A program made the translations under genes and the position numbers. The notes below the pieces were generated by a model. It saw nothing but the letters and a program-made list of their open reading frames with translations, did no database searches and had not been told where the DNA came from. DNA of 15,669 nt from positions 1 to 15,669 of the forward strand of contig JACQMB010000012.1 of NCBI GenBank assembly GCA_016203765.1, written 5' to 3'. The stretch comes from Deltaproteobacteria bacterium. GTDB lineage: Bacteria; UBA10199; SPLOWO2-01-44-7. Within the stretch, counting starts at the first letter, position 1. Every line of letters starts with the position of its first letter. Below, piece by piece: positions 1 through 8,440 of this stretch.

Positions 1-61
1 CTCCCGCTAAATCCCGCAACACCCCTGCGCGCGGGTACTTCTCGCCCCTCCTGTTTCCGAT

Positions 62-127
62 CTTGCAACGGCAACCCCCTCTCGCTCTTGGAAATAACAA
101 GGAGCGAGAGGGGGTTGCCTTTGCAAG
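62..127. repeat. Long near-perfect hairpin in the intergenic region
   Basis: The arms 62-90 and 98-127 are inverted repeats with a 7-base loop (91-97). The core, 70-87 against 102-119, is 18 perfect base pairs. An outer 7-bp stem (62-68/121-127) follows after one mismatch (69/120), and an inner 3-bp stem (88-90/98-100) follows a single bulged G (101). GGTACT (34-39) and AGTACC (132-137) are also complementary and could form an outer arm. No T-run follows on either strand, so this is not a usual intrinsic terminator. It may be part of a repeat element together with the palindrome at 143-310. Its function is unknown. Confidence 0.75.
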
Positions 128-142
128 CGTGAGTACCTTGAC

Positions 143-310
143 GGCAGGTCGAAGGCGTTAGCGAGTCGGTCGAGCGGAACTTCGCGGAACCCCGCCCATC
201 CGATCGGGGGTTCCAAAAAATGGGCGGGGTGAGCGGGAGGGCCGATTTGGGGGCCGCCCCAAATCGGACCCGGTTCCACGAGACCGACGCGCGGAAGCCT
301 TCGACCTGCC
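143..310. repeat. Nested multi-stem palindromic element
   Basis: The outer arms GGCAGGTCGAAGGC (143-156) and its exact complement (297-310) form 14 perfect pairs. Inside them GTCGGTC (165-171) pairs with 282-288, after symmetrical 8-base internal loops. GGAAC (176-180) pairs with 273-277, after 4-base internal loops. The centre holds two hairpin regions: 186-193/207-214 or, as an alternative, 190-199/220-229 (10 perfect pairs), and 242-252/257-267 (11 perfect pairs, 4-base loop). The layout resembles a cloverleaf-like RNA or a palindromic mobile repeat (MITE/REP-like). The minus-strand reading frame across it translates to low-complexity Pro/Gly/Arg-rich protein unlike a real gene. The rest of the gap (1-61, 311-391) shows no gene or terminator. 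Confidence 0.7.
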
Positions 311-391
311 TTCGAGTTGCACAAGCCAGCAAAGACAATCTATCGAGCGAATTTAAAATTCCCTAATTCCCCAGTTCATCGACGACACGCC

Positions 392-2368
392 CTAAAGCGA
401 ACGTCTTTCGAGGTAGCGGCGAAAGAGAGACATCGTGTGAGAAATGTTCCAGTCTTCCATCTCTTCCTCTTTGGGCCGATTGGGGAGCGGGACCGGGTAG
501 ACGGCAAACTGGATGACATCACTCAGGTCTTTTTCCCAGAGACTCAACACCCTTCGTTTTTGAGCGGGCAACAGGCTCACCGGCAAAACGCCGGTCGATT
601 CCTTTCGATTCATTTTTTGAATCCAGTTCTGCGCCGTTTCGGACTCGTCCTTGTTCAGCGGCTTCATCTTTCCGTAGCCATCCATCATGCGGATGGCAAG
701 TTCTTCCGAAAAACCCAGGTTTCTTAGCCGGGCGAACTCCTCTGCCCTGCCTTCGGCCACGCGGATCGCCTCCCGGACGCTGGGAAAGTCGAGGATGTTG
801 AGGGCGAGCAGGATGGAAAATTTTCTGTCGATCCGGGCCTGCAATTTCGGTTTGAGATGGTCGGGGTAGCTCTCATGGGCCTTGAGCAGATTAAGCAGTT
901 CCCGATAGGTTTTGGCCTTGAGCTCCGTTCGCATTTTCCTCCGCCGCCAGCCGGAATAGATCTCCTGGGCCAGCATCCCGGCCCCGGTGGCAAGGGCCAA
1001 AACGCCCCCGCCCCCTATTTTTCCCTTCGGGGCCCGGCCCAGCCGGTTGAAAATTCTTCGAATTCCCCAAAACGCTCCACCGGTTACCGCCAGTTGCACT
1101 CCGAAGGCCCCCGCCATCTCCTCCAAAAAATTCCAGCGGTATTCGCCCGCCTCTTCCAAAGGAAGGTTCTGGCTTTGCCTCAAGGCCACATAGGTAAAGG
1201 CCGTAAGGAAAAGGGCCGGCACGAGGTAGGCGCGGACCTTGGGCGGGGCCCGCTCGCTGATTTTTTTGAACAGGACGCCCAGTTTTTTGTCGGCGATAAT
1301 TTTTTGAAAAGAGCCCCACGCGGCCGCCGTCCCCCAAATGGATCCCCCCAGCATGACCGCCCCGCCGAAGACATCGAGGGCCTCATCGATCGATTCTTCC
1401 CAGCTCATCTCCCCCATGATCACCGAGGCCAGGATATGCTCGGCCACCCCCAACGGCATGAGGGCCACATTCATCAGGGGATGGGAGGCCAGCCGGTCGA
1501 ACGAATCCCATGTGGTTTCCGAAACACCTCTCCCTTTCAGGGCGGTAAAAACGGCGGGGACCGGGAGGCGCGCGGGGGTTTTGCGCACAGCGGTCACGGC
1601 GCGGGAGACATTCTCCAGGGCGGCCCTTAGTTTTTGAACCAGGAAAACGTCCCCCTCTTCGGCCGCGTCGCGGAGTCGTCCGCTCAAAGTCACCAGCAGG
1701 TCATCCAGGGAAGAGGCGGCGGGATTTTGGAGGACCGGGTGCGGCCCGCCGGTTGCCCGCCGGAGTTGTTTGGGGAGGTCGGCGGCCCGCAATTTTTCTA
1801 CCAGGCCGTGCGGGTCGGTGCCGGGGGCGAGCATCTCCAGCAAAAAGCGGGCCTGGGCGAGCTGGGTTCGGCGGGTTGGGCTTCCGTGAGGTGAGAGGGC
1901 GTCCAAAAAGGCGTGGGCCTGTTTGTAATCGTCGTGATCGAGCGGCCTCAGCCACAACATTTTTTCGATGGCTTGATGTTGTTGCGGGGTTCCGATTTTT
2001 TTCTGAAGCGTGTAAAAGTAGATATCTTCCAACGATTGTCTGGGCTGATGGATCAACACATCCATTTCCGGGTGTCTGCCGGGGGGGAGGGCCAGCGCTA
2101 CGGAAGAACGGGGCGGAATATGTCCTTCGGCAAGGCTTCTAAGGAAACGGTCGGCGTGGAATTTTTCTTCATGGGTGAAGTAATCATCGGGATGCCAGCG
2201 GACCTCATCGAGGAATCGAACCAGCCGCATGCGTAGTGTGGTGGTGAGCCTTCTTCCTTCGACATGATCAACGATGGCATGTTCGATCCGCTCGCCTTCC
2301 AATGGAAGGCCATCTTGGACGGCTCGGCTGAGGCAACCGAGCAAAACGCTGGCGGCCTCTTGGGGCAT
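392..2368 (-). CDS. Hypothetical multi-pass membrane protein, 658 aa
   Basis: I do not recognise this family. Residues 1-290 are helical, charged and cytosolic-looking (His- and Arg-rich, no signal peptide). Five hydrophobic stretches follow at about 298-318, 332-353, 378-396, 416-436 and 452-472; several are rich in Gly and Ala (for example GGGGVLALATGAG). A basic patch RRRK sits right after the last one. The C-terminal 180 residues are again helical and charged. The start at 2368 has a strong AGGAGGG ribosome site (2372-2378 on the plus strand) and a plausible promoter upstream. It stands alone, with the palindromic element beyond its stop. Glycine-rich amphipathic stretches would suit a membrane-associated or pore-forming protein, but nothing in the sequence fixes a function. 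Confidence 0.75.
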   Translation of the reverse strand: MPQEAASVLLGCLSRAVQDGLPLEGERIEHAIVDHVEGRRLTTTLRMRLVRFLDEVRWHPDDYFTHEEKFHADRFLRSLAEGHIPPRSSVALALPPGRHPEMDVLIHQPRQSLEDIYFYTLQKKIGTPQQHQAIEKMLWLRPLDHDDYKQAHAFLDALSPHGSPTRRTQLAQARFLLEMLAPGTDPHGLVEKLRAADLPKQLRRATGGPHPVLQNPAASSLDDLLVTLSGRLRDAAEEGDVFLVQKLRAALENVSRAVTAVRKTPARLPVPAVFTALKGRGVSETTWDSFDRLASHPLMNVALMPLGVAEHILASVIMGEMSWEESIDEALDVFGGAVMLGGSIWGTAAAWGSFQKIIADKKLGVLFKKISERAPPKVRAYLVPALFLTAFTYVALRQSQNLPLEEAGEYRWNFLEEMAGAFGVQLAVTGGAFWGIRRIFNRLGRAPKGKIGGGGVLALATGAGMLAQEIYSGWRRRKMRTELKAKTYRELLNLLKAHESYPDHLKPKLQARIDRKFSILLALNILDFPSVREAIRVAEGRAEEFARLRNLGFSEELAIRMMDGYGKMKPLNKDESETAQNWIQKMNRKESTGVLPVSLLPAQKRRVLSLWEKDLSDVIQFAVYPVPLPNRPKEEEMEDWNISHTMSLFRRYLERRSL

Positions 2369-2372
2369 GAAC

Positions 2373-2387
2373 CCTCCTGTCTGGAGG
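2373..2387 (-). promoter_or_regulatory. Hairpin that could mask the ribosome site of the 658-aa gene
   Basis: On the minus strand CCTCC (2387-2383) is complementary to the GGAGG of the ribosome binding site (2377-2373), with a 5-base loop. Three further G-U pairs could extend the stem. The paired bases are the Shine-Dalgarno sequence of the gene starting at 2368, so the hairpin could reduce translation initiation. It is short and may be coincidental. Confidence 0.3.
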
Positions 2388-2436
2388 ACCCTTTTACTTG
2401 AGCAAGGATTGTAGTCCTAAAGAGGGTGTTTTAAGA

Positions 2437-2465
2437 ACAATAATTTAATATATTAGTAATATCAA
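2437..2465 (-). promoter_or_regulatory. Candidate sigma-70 promoter for the 658-aa gene
   Basis: On the minus strand a TTGATA -35 (2465-2460) and a TATTGT -10 (2442-2437) are separated by 17 bases, inside a markedly AT-rich patch. The predicted start near 2430 leaves a leader of about 60 bases. The match is 5/6 and 4/6; AT-rich sequence gives such matches by chance, so confidence is modest. Confidence 0.4.
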
Positions 2466-2484
2466 TATGTTATGAACGTACTTT

Positions 2485-3348
2485 TTACTTGACAAGCCGT
2501 TTGAATTTTGCGGGAGCGGCTCCGACTTTTCCCTCGGTTTGGTCAAGGAATGAATAGCGCAGGTAGCCTAAGGCGACGGCTTTTTTGTGTTGAGGGGAAA
2601 AACAACTTGAGGTAATCCAGCCGATCTCCATTTGGTCTTTTGAACATATTTTTTCACCGGCCCTGGGCGGCGCGTCCGTCTCCAAAAAAATCTGGACCAG
2701 TTGTTTGCCGACATGGCCGCGGTGTTCGAGCCGCGCAACGATTTCTTGGCCGATGTAACAGCCTTTGTCGAAACTCAAGGCATTATAAAGACACGCCTCT
2801 TGAGGGATGGTGTTTTCGTCAAAATCTTTGCCAAAGGCCGGCGCGGCCGATTCAATCCTTAAAACCTCCCGGGCCTCGGCATCCAAAACGGGAACAGCCG
2901 CTTTTTCTTTCACGCGCGAGAAATTTTCCCTGCGCGCCCAAACCTCCGCGCAGGGCTGGCCCCAGCGCGTGGTAAGAATAACCCACACATCCTTTTCTTT
3001 TAAACGGGCGCCCGCCTCCTGGGCCTTCTCGCCCAACAGGGCAAAGGTCCTCCACTTTTCGCTTTGGTCTTTGATCTCCACTTTTTGCTGAAACAGAATA
3101 TATCGTTTTAGATTGTCGAGGAGGACGTCTTTAAGCCTCGTCTCACAAACGATGCCGAACCAATCTTCGCAGGGATAACAAAAGCAGTCGGCCACGATTT
3201 TTCCCTTGGGAGTCAACAGAAGGGCATAGAGGCCGGCGGGCGTTGCTTTGCGGACATCGTTCGTCACGACGCTGTTTAAAAATTTTGCGGCATCGGGGCC
3301 CTTGATTTCCAGCCAGGCAAGATCGAGTTCGAGCAGGCGGGTTTCCAT
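2485..3348 (-). CDS. ygfZ: YgfZ/GcvT-type folate-binding Fe-S cluster protein
   Basis: This 287-aa protein belongs to the YgfZ (COG0354) family, tetrahydrofolate-binding proteins related to the glycine cleavage T protein that support assembly or repair of certain [4Fe-4S] enzymes. The signature KGCYIGQE lies at residues 195-202 with the conserved Cys197. The N-terminus (LELDLAWLEIKGPDAAKFL, then VVTNDV) is the usual GcvT-like opening. The reading frame stays open about 116 codons further upstream, but that part overlaps the ferredoxin gene in another frame and is not protein-like. The start at 3348 overlaps the ferredoxin stop as TAATG, so the two genes are probably translationally coupled. 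Length is normal for bacterial forms (about 280-330 aa). Expected in the cytoplasm. Confidence 0.93.
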   Translation of the reverse strand: METRLLELDLAWLEIKGPDAAKFLNSVVTNDVRKATPAGLYALLLTPKGKIVADCFCYPCEDWFGIVCETRLKDVLLDNLKRYILFQQKVEIKDQSEKWRTFALLGEKAQEAGARLKEKDVWVILTTRWGQPCAEVWARRENFSRVKEKAAVPVLDAEAREVLRIESAAPAFGKDFDENTIPQEACLYNALSFDKGCYIGQEIVARLEHRGHVGKQLVQIFLETDAPPRAGEKICSKDQMEIGWITSSCFSPQHKKAVALGYLRYSFLDQTEGKVGAAPAKFKRLVK

Positions 3349-3659
3349 TATTGATCGGTGCGAAGCCGACTCACCGGCCGGTTGCCCACAAGGTGGGATT
3401 CTACAATCTCGCCGACATCCTCTTTGGTCACCCTCCCATACCAAACGCCCTCCGGATAGACCACCATCGAGACCCCTTTGGCGCATTGGTCCAGACAGCC
3501 GGCCTTGTTGATCCGGATTTTTTTGTTCAACCCGCGCTTTTTGATTTCTTCTTTCATCCGATTTAAAATTTCCTCGGAGCCTTTGGCCTTGCAACAGCCG
3601 GTCGGATTTTCCGGCGGGCGTTCGTTCAAACAAACGAAGACGTGTTTTTCGTAGCGCAT
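3348..3659 (-). CDS. Thioredoxin-like [2Fe-2S] ferredoxin
   Basis: This 103-aa protein matches the thioredoxin-fold [2Fe-2S] ferredoxin family (Aquifex aeolicus Fd4, NuoE-like fold). It opens RYEKHVFVCLNERPP and carries four cluster cysteines in the family spacing: C10, C22 (or its neighbour C23), C55 and C59 (AGCLDQC). The typical VVYPEGVWYGRV and VEIVESHL-like C-terminus follow. A Met six codons earlier (3677) is possible; 3659 is chosen because family members begin right at this point. Neither start has a good ribosome site. It is the first gene of a unit with ygfZ, overlapping it by one base. It likely acts as a small cytoplasmic electron carrier or in Fe-S metabolism; the physiological partner is unknown. 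Confidence 0.9.
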   Translation of the reverse strand: MRYEKHVFVCLNERPPENPTGCCKAKGSEEILNRMKEEIKKRGLNKKIRINKAGCLDQCAKGVSMVVYPEGVWYGRVTKEDVGEIVESHLVGNRPVSRLRTDQ

Positions 3660-3846
3660 GGCGGTTCGCTTTAGCATTGTAAAAGATGGGAGTCAATGAA
3701 CCCTAAACACTATTTTTCACCAGGATATCAAGTACTTAGCGGACTAACCGGCCCTTTTTCAAAAAAATGTTGAAATCCACGCAACTTTTTTTGACATCGG
3801 CCGATAAGTGTGATGAGGAGCAATTGGCGGGGAGGAGGAGGAAACC
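3660..3846. promoter_or_regulatory. Divergent intergenic region with a 10-bp palindrome
   Basis: This gap separates the minus-strand ferredoxin-ygfZ unit from the plus-strand FGE-like gene and must hold both promoters. It contains a perfect palindrome ATCGGCCGAT (3796-3805) that overlaps the end of a TTGACA (3791-3796). No convincing -10 lies 16-18 bases after that TTGACA, so I do not call a full promoter. The palindrome could be an operator. Confidence 0.3.
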
Positions 3847-4722
3847 ATGAGCGTACTTTTGGGAACGGCGGCGGCGGGATTGGATGCCTCGGCATTGGGG
3901 TTGACGTTTTGTCAAATCCCCGCCGGGCCATATGAAATCGGCGCCGCTGATTTGGGAAACAACCCCCTTCGCCATGTTGGGGTGGACGCCTTTGAATTGG
4001 CCGACACCCCCACCACCAACGGGCAATGGGCCCAGGCCCTGAAACAGCTTGGGGATCAAAAGACGGCTTTAATGTTTGAGTCTGTCAGGGATCGTCGCTG
4101 GGCCGTTGCGGCTCGTGGGACAAGAGAGGAGATAGGCGAAGTTACAAGAGGGGCATTGATGGAAATTGTTTCGTCTCTTTGGCTAGGCGGAAGAGTCGAT
4201 GACTTTGCAGTCAGAGGAGCTTTGCAAGCCTTTGATTTGGGTGAAGAGCCGCCGCCGGTCAAAATAGTTCCGGTGACGTTGGAGCATTATTTAAAGGGAG
4301 GGTTTGACGGTGATAATCAGCCTGCCCTGATGCGTTATTTTGAGGCCGCGGCGGTTGCGGCGTTGTTTGGTCTTATTTTGCCGACCGGGGAGATGTGGGA
4401 GGCGGCGGCCGGCGATCTTCGGGATGAGAGATATCGGGACGAGCGGGAATTACGAAGGGTGGCTTATTTTATGTCTGCGGGGGTTACGCCGGAAGTGGGG
4501 ACCAGGGAGCCGAACCGATACGGATTGTACGATATGCTGGGAAATGTTTTGGAAGCGATGGCCAATCGTTATTCAGCCGATTCAGAGGAGAGAGAGCTTC
4601 GCGGCGGCTCCTGGTTCAATGATCCGGAGAATGTGCGTGCCGCGTTTCGCTACAATGTTCACCCGGACTACTGGGTCTACTATTTCGGTTGTCGTTTTGG
4701 CCGCCAGGACTCCAAGGGGTAA
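3847..4722 (+). CDS. FGE-sulfatase (SUMF1/C-type-lectin fold) domain protein, probably non-catalytic
   Basis: This 291-aa protein carries the formylglycine-generating-enzyme fold: IPAGPYEIG (24-32), LPTGEMWEAAAG (178-189, compare LPTEAEWEYAAR), NRYGLYDMLGNVLEA (223-237), LRGGSWFNDPENVRAAFR (251-268) and a final FGCRFGR (280-286). Only two cysteines are present (C22, C282) and the C-terminal cysteine pair that binds copper in true FGEs is absent, so sulfatase activation is unlikely. Residues 60-170 form a helical insertion, and no signal peptide is evident. The start has an excellent ribosome site (GGAGGAGGAG, 3831-3840). The C-terminal segment also resembles the variable region of diversity-generating retroelement targets, but no reverse transcriptase is present in the window. 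It sits 56 bases ahead of glpK on the same strand. Confidence 0.85.
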   Translation: MSVLLGTAAAGLDASALGLTFCQIPAGPYEIGAADLGNNPLRHVGVDAFELADTPTTNGQWAQALKQLGDQKTALMFESVRDRRWAVAARGTREEIGEVTRGALMEIVSSLWLGGRVDDFAVRGALQAFDLGEEPPPVKIVPVTLEHYLKGGFDGDNQPALMRYFEAAAVAALFGLILPTGEMWEAAAGDLRDERYRDERELRRVAYFMSAGVTPEVGTREPNRYGLYDMLGNVLEAMANRYSADSEERELRGGSWFNDPENVRAAFRYNVHPDYWVYYFGCRFGRQDSKG

Positions 4723-4778
4723 TGTAACCTTTTCCCCTTTGACCTTTTTACCCTTTTGGAACAGCCTCTAAGCACTTA

Positions 4779-6230
<1,452 letters not shown>

Positions 6231-6233
<3 letters not shown>

Positions 6234-6261
6234 GTGCAATGCTGCTGAGTGAAATGCCTGC
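6231..6261 (+). repeat. Imperfect tandem 15/16-bp direct repeat at the glpK stop
   Basis: TGAGTGCAATGCTGC (6231-6245) is followed at once by TGAGTGAAATGCCTGC (6246-6261). The first copy contains the glpK stop codon and the second abuts the -35 box of the next promoter. It could be a small duplication or a pair of activator half-sites. Confidence 0.45.
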
Positions 6262-6290
6262 TTGACATCACTGGATAAAACCCGCATAAC
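6262..6290 (+). promoter_or_regulatory. Sigma-70-like promoter for the radical SAM gene
   Basis: A perfect TTGACA (6262-6267) is followed after 17 bases by CATAAC (6285-6290), a 4/6 match to the -10 consensus. The predicted start near 6297 gives a leader of about 73 bases, AT-rich and containing the direct repeat TTTAGAA at 6324-6330 and 6333-6339. The leader ends in a strong AAAGGAGGG ribosome site (6357-6365). This suggests the radical SAM gene is transcribed independently of glpK. Confidence 0.55.
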
Positions 6291-6369
6291 CACGAAATCT
6301 TAAAACATTAATGAATTCAAGTATTTAGAACGTTTAGAAAGTTATAAACAGCAATCAAAGGAGGGAGTC

Positions 6370-8430
6370 ATGAGCAAGCAGATTTTAGGCCAGGCAACGG
6401 CCTTTCAATACGAGAGAGATCCAAACGCGGTTCGATTTCCACAAAATTACGGAAAACCGAATTTCAAAGTGATTAAAGGGGCCAAAAACGGCCATCCGAC
6501 GGCCCACACGAACGGCCTCGACCCGGTCAGCCCCTGGACCCGCCGCAAGGAGAAGTGGTTGACCAAGACCGCCAATGTCGCCTGGAATGTTTTTCAAGGG
6601 ATCAACAAAGTTTTAGGCGACGGCAAACCTTTTCAACCGGCCTGGGCCCCCGAACCGCTGTTAAAAAGCCACCAAAAATCAAAACCGCCCCTGGGTTGGC
6701 CAAGGCAAACCGACAGCTTGTGTCCCAAGTGCGTGAAGGAAGTCCGCGAAGGGATTATTTCCGGAAAGATGAATTTAGAGACGATGTTCAAACACCCCGG
6801 CGAGATCAAGGCGACCATCGACAAGCGGGGAAACGAAATCTGGATGACCAAGACTTGCCCGAAACACGGGACCTTTGACGACTTGATGGCGATGGATGCC
6901 GAATTTTTCGGTGTGATCGAAAAACTCTATCCCGGCCGCGATTTCGTCAATCCGAAAAATGAAATCCGCAACCACGGGACCTCGACGATCAAATACGGCA
7001 GGGGCGTGGTTTTGAATGTGGATTTAACCAACCGCTGTAACATGATGTGCGACCCCTGTTTTATGGATGCCAATCAAGTGGGCTATGTCCATGAGCTGGC
7101 CTTCGACGAGATCAAAGAGGTTTTGGACAATTCGTTAAAAATCAAACCGCGCCGGCAGATGTCGGTCCAGTTCACCGGCGGGGAGCCGACCCTCTCGCCT
7201 TTCTTTTTGGAGGCGGTCCGCTACGCCAAAAAAATCGGCTATTTCAGCATTCAGGCCGCCACTAACGGGATCCGTTTTGCCCAGGACCTCGGTTTTGCCA
7301 AAGAGGCCTATGACGCGGGGATGCGGATCGCCTATCTCCAATTTGACGGGGTGACCAACGAGGCCAATTCCCATCGCAAAATCGGAAACCTCTTTGACAT
7401 CAAACTGAAGGCGATAGAAAACCTGCACCAGGCCGGCATTTCGGTGGTGCTGGTGGTGACCCTGGTCAACACCATCAACAACGACCAGGTCGGCCCCATC
7501 GTGAAATTTGCCATCGAGAATTCCGACAAAGTCAACTTCATCGCCTTTCAGCCGGTATCTTTTACCGGCCGGGATGAAGATATCAGTGACGAACAGAGAA
7601 TGGCGTGGCGTTACACTTCTTCCCACCTGGCGCACGACGTGAAAAAACAGCTGGGGGTTACGGAACCTCTGCGCGATTGGTATCCCCTTTCGATTATTTC
7701 TGTTTTTGCCAACCTGGTTGATCAGATGAAGGGACCCGACAACTATTGGGGGACGATGTCCTGTTCCTGCCATCCCAACTGCGGGATCGGCACGGCGATC
7801 ATGGTGAACAAACGGACGAAGGCGTTCAAGCCGGTCTCGGAGTTTATCAATCTGCCGCAACTCCTGCAGGACATTCAAAAAGTAACCGACGCGAACCGCG
7901 GCGCTATCCTGACCAAGGCGCAGGTGGGAGCGGCCCTGCTCCGCAATTATATGCCGGAAAAGGCCCCGGCGGGATTGACCCTCAAGAGCCTGATGGAAAA
8001 GTTTGACAAGCAGTCGGGGGGCGCCCTGAAGGCGGGCAAGGGAGAGTATGGCGAAGGGGCCGAGCGGATGAAAGACGAATGGCTCTGTCTCTTTGTCGGT
8101 TCCATGTGGTTTCAGGATGTTTTCAACTACGACTTCCGCCGGACCGAGATGTGCATCATCCCCTACGCCACGCAAAAAGGGGAGATCAGCTTTTGCGCCT
8201 ATAACACCGGGGTCGGCTGGAGAAATATCGTCGAGAACATGTACAAGAACGCCTCGGTCTCCGAGTGGTACAAAAAGCATGGGCGCCATGAGGTCTATGC
8301 CACGGGGAAGGCGGTCGATCTCCCTGACTTTACCCATACGGTCAAACTGCCGACCTTCACCAAGGCGCCGGAGGCCCCGGCCGGGCTGAAGACTTCCAGC
8401 GGCGGGTGCGCCTCGGGCGGGTGCCACTAA
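6370..8430 (+). CDS. Radical SAM protein, COG1964/Tes (MJ0619)-like
   Basis: This 686-aa protein is a radical SAM enzyme. The SAM cluster motif is C223, C227, C230 (RCNMMCDPC, CX3CX2C) after LNVDLTN, and GGEP lies at 270-273. Ahead of it is an iron-binding module, LCPKC (118-121) and TCPKHG (162-167). After it come CSCHPNCG (465-472) and C573, C595, C609, likely ligands of auxiliary clusters. The CPxC/CPxHG, TNRCN and HPNCG pattern matches COG1964, which includes MJ0619, the archaeal tetraether lipid synthase Tes that joins lipid tails by C-C bonds. The GCPxxCGLC segment I associate with archaeal Tes, before the SAM motif, is not seen. A 100-residue N-terminal extension and a GGCASGGCH tail are unusual. 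A methyltransferase-like or other lipid reaction is an alternative. The radical SAM class is certain; the substrate is inferred. Confidence 0.88.
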   Translation: MSKQILGQATAFQYERDPNAVRFPQNYGKPNFKVIKGAKNGHPTAHTNGLDPVSPWTRRKEKWLTKTANVAWNVFQGINKVLGDGKPFQPAWAPEPLLKSHQKSKPPLGWPRQTDSLCPKCVKEVREGIISGKMNLETMFKHPGEIKATIDKRGNEIWMTKTCPKHGTFDDLMAMDAEFFGVIEKLYPGRDFVNPKNEIRNHGTSTIKYGRGVVLNVDLTNRCNMMCDPCFMDANQVGYVHELAFDEIKEVLDNSLKIKPRRQMSVQFTGGEPTLSPFFLEAVRYAKKIGYFSIQAATNGIRFAQDLGFAKEAYDAGMRIAYLQFDGVTNEANSHRKIGNLFDIKLKAIENLHQAGISVVLVVTLVNTINNDQVGPIVKFAIENSDKVNFIAFQPVSFTGRDEDISDEQRMAWRYTSSHLAHDVKKQLGVTEPLRDWYPLSIISVFANLVDQMKGPDNYWGTMSCSCHPNCGIGTAIMVNKRTKAFKPVSEFINLPQLLQDIQKVTDANRGAILTKAQVGAALLRNYMPEKAPAGLTLKSLMEKFDKQSGGALKAGKGEYGEGAERMKDEWLCLFVGSMWFQDVFNYDFRRTEMCIIPYATQKGEISFCAYNTGVGWRNIVENMYKNASVSEWYKKHGRHEVYATGKAVDLPDFTHTVKLPTFTKAPEAPAGLKTSSGGCASGGCH

Positions 8431-8440
8431 AAAATCTTTT

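Noticed and set aside
1..320. CRISPR array or tRNA in the repeat-rich left end
   Set aside because: Repeats are inverted and nested, not regularly spaced direct repeats; no tRNA cloverleaf with the conserved T-loop sequence is present.
7..324. A 105-codon minus-strand reading frame across the palindromic region
   Set aside because: Its product is Pro/Gly/Arg-rich, low in complexity and shaped by the inverted repeats; there is no ribosome site. It is better explained as non-coding repeat sequence.
3349..3696. A longer N-terminus for the YgfZ protein
   Set aside because: The extra 116 residues lie in another frame over the ferredoxin gene and are Arg/Gly-rich without family similarity; the TAATG start gives the normal protein length.
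3791..3819. Sigma-70 promoter for the FGE-like gene based on TTGACA
   Set aside because: No acceptable -10 hexamer at 16-18 bases spacing.
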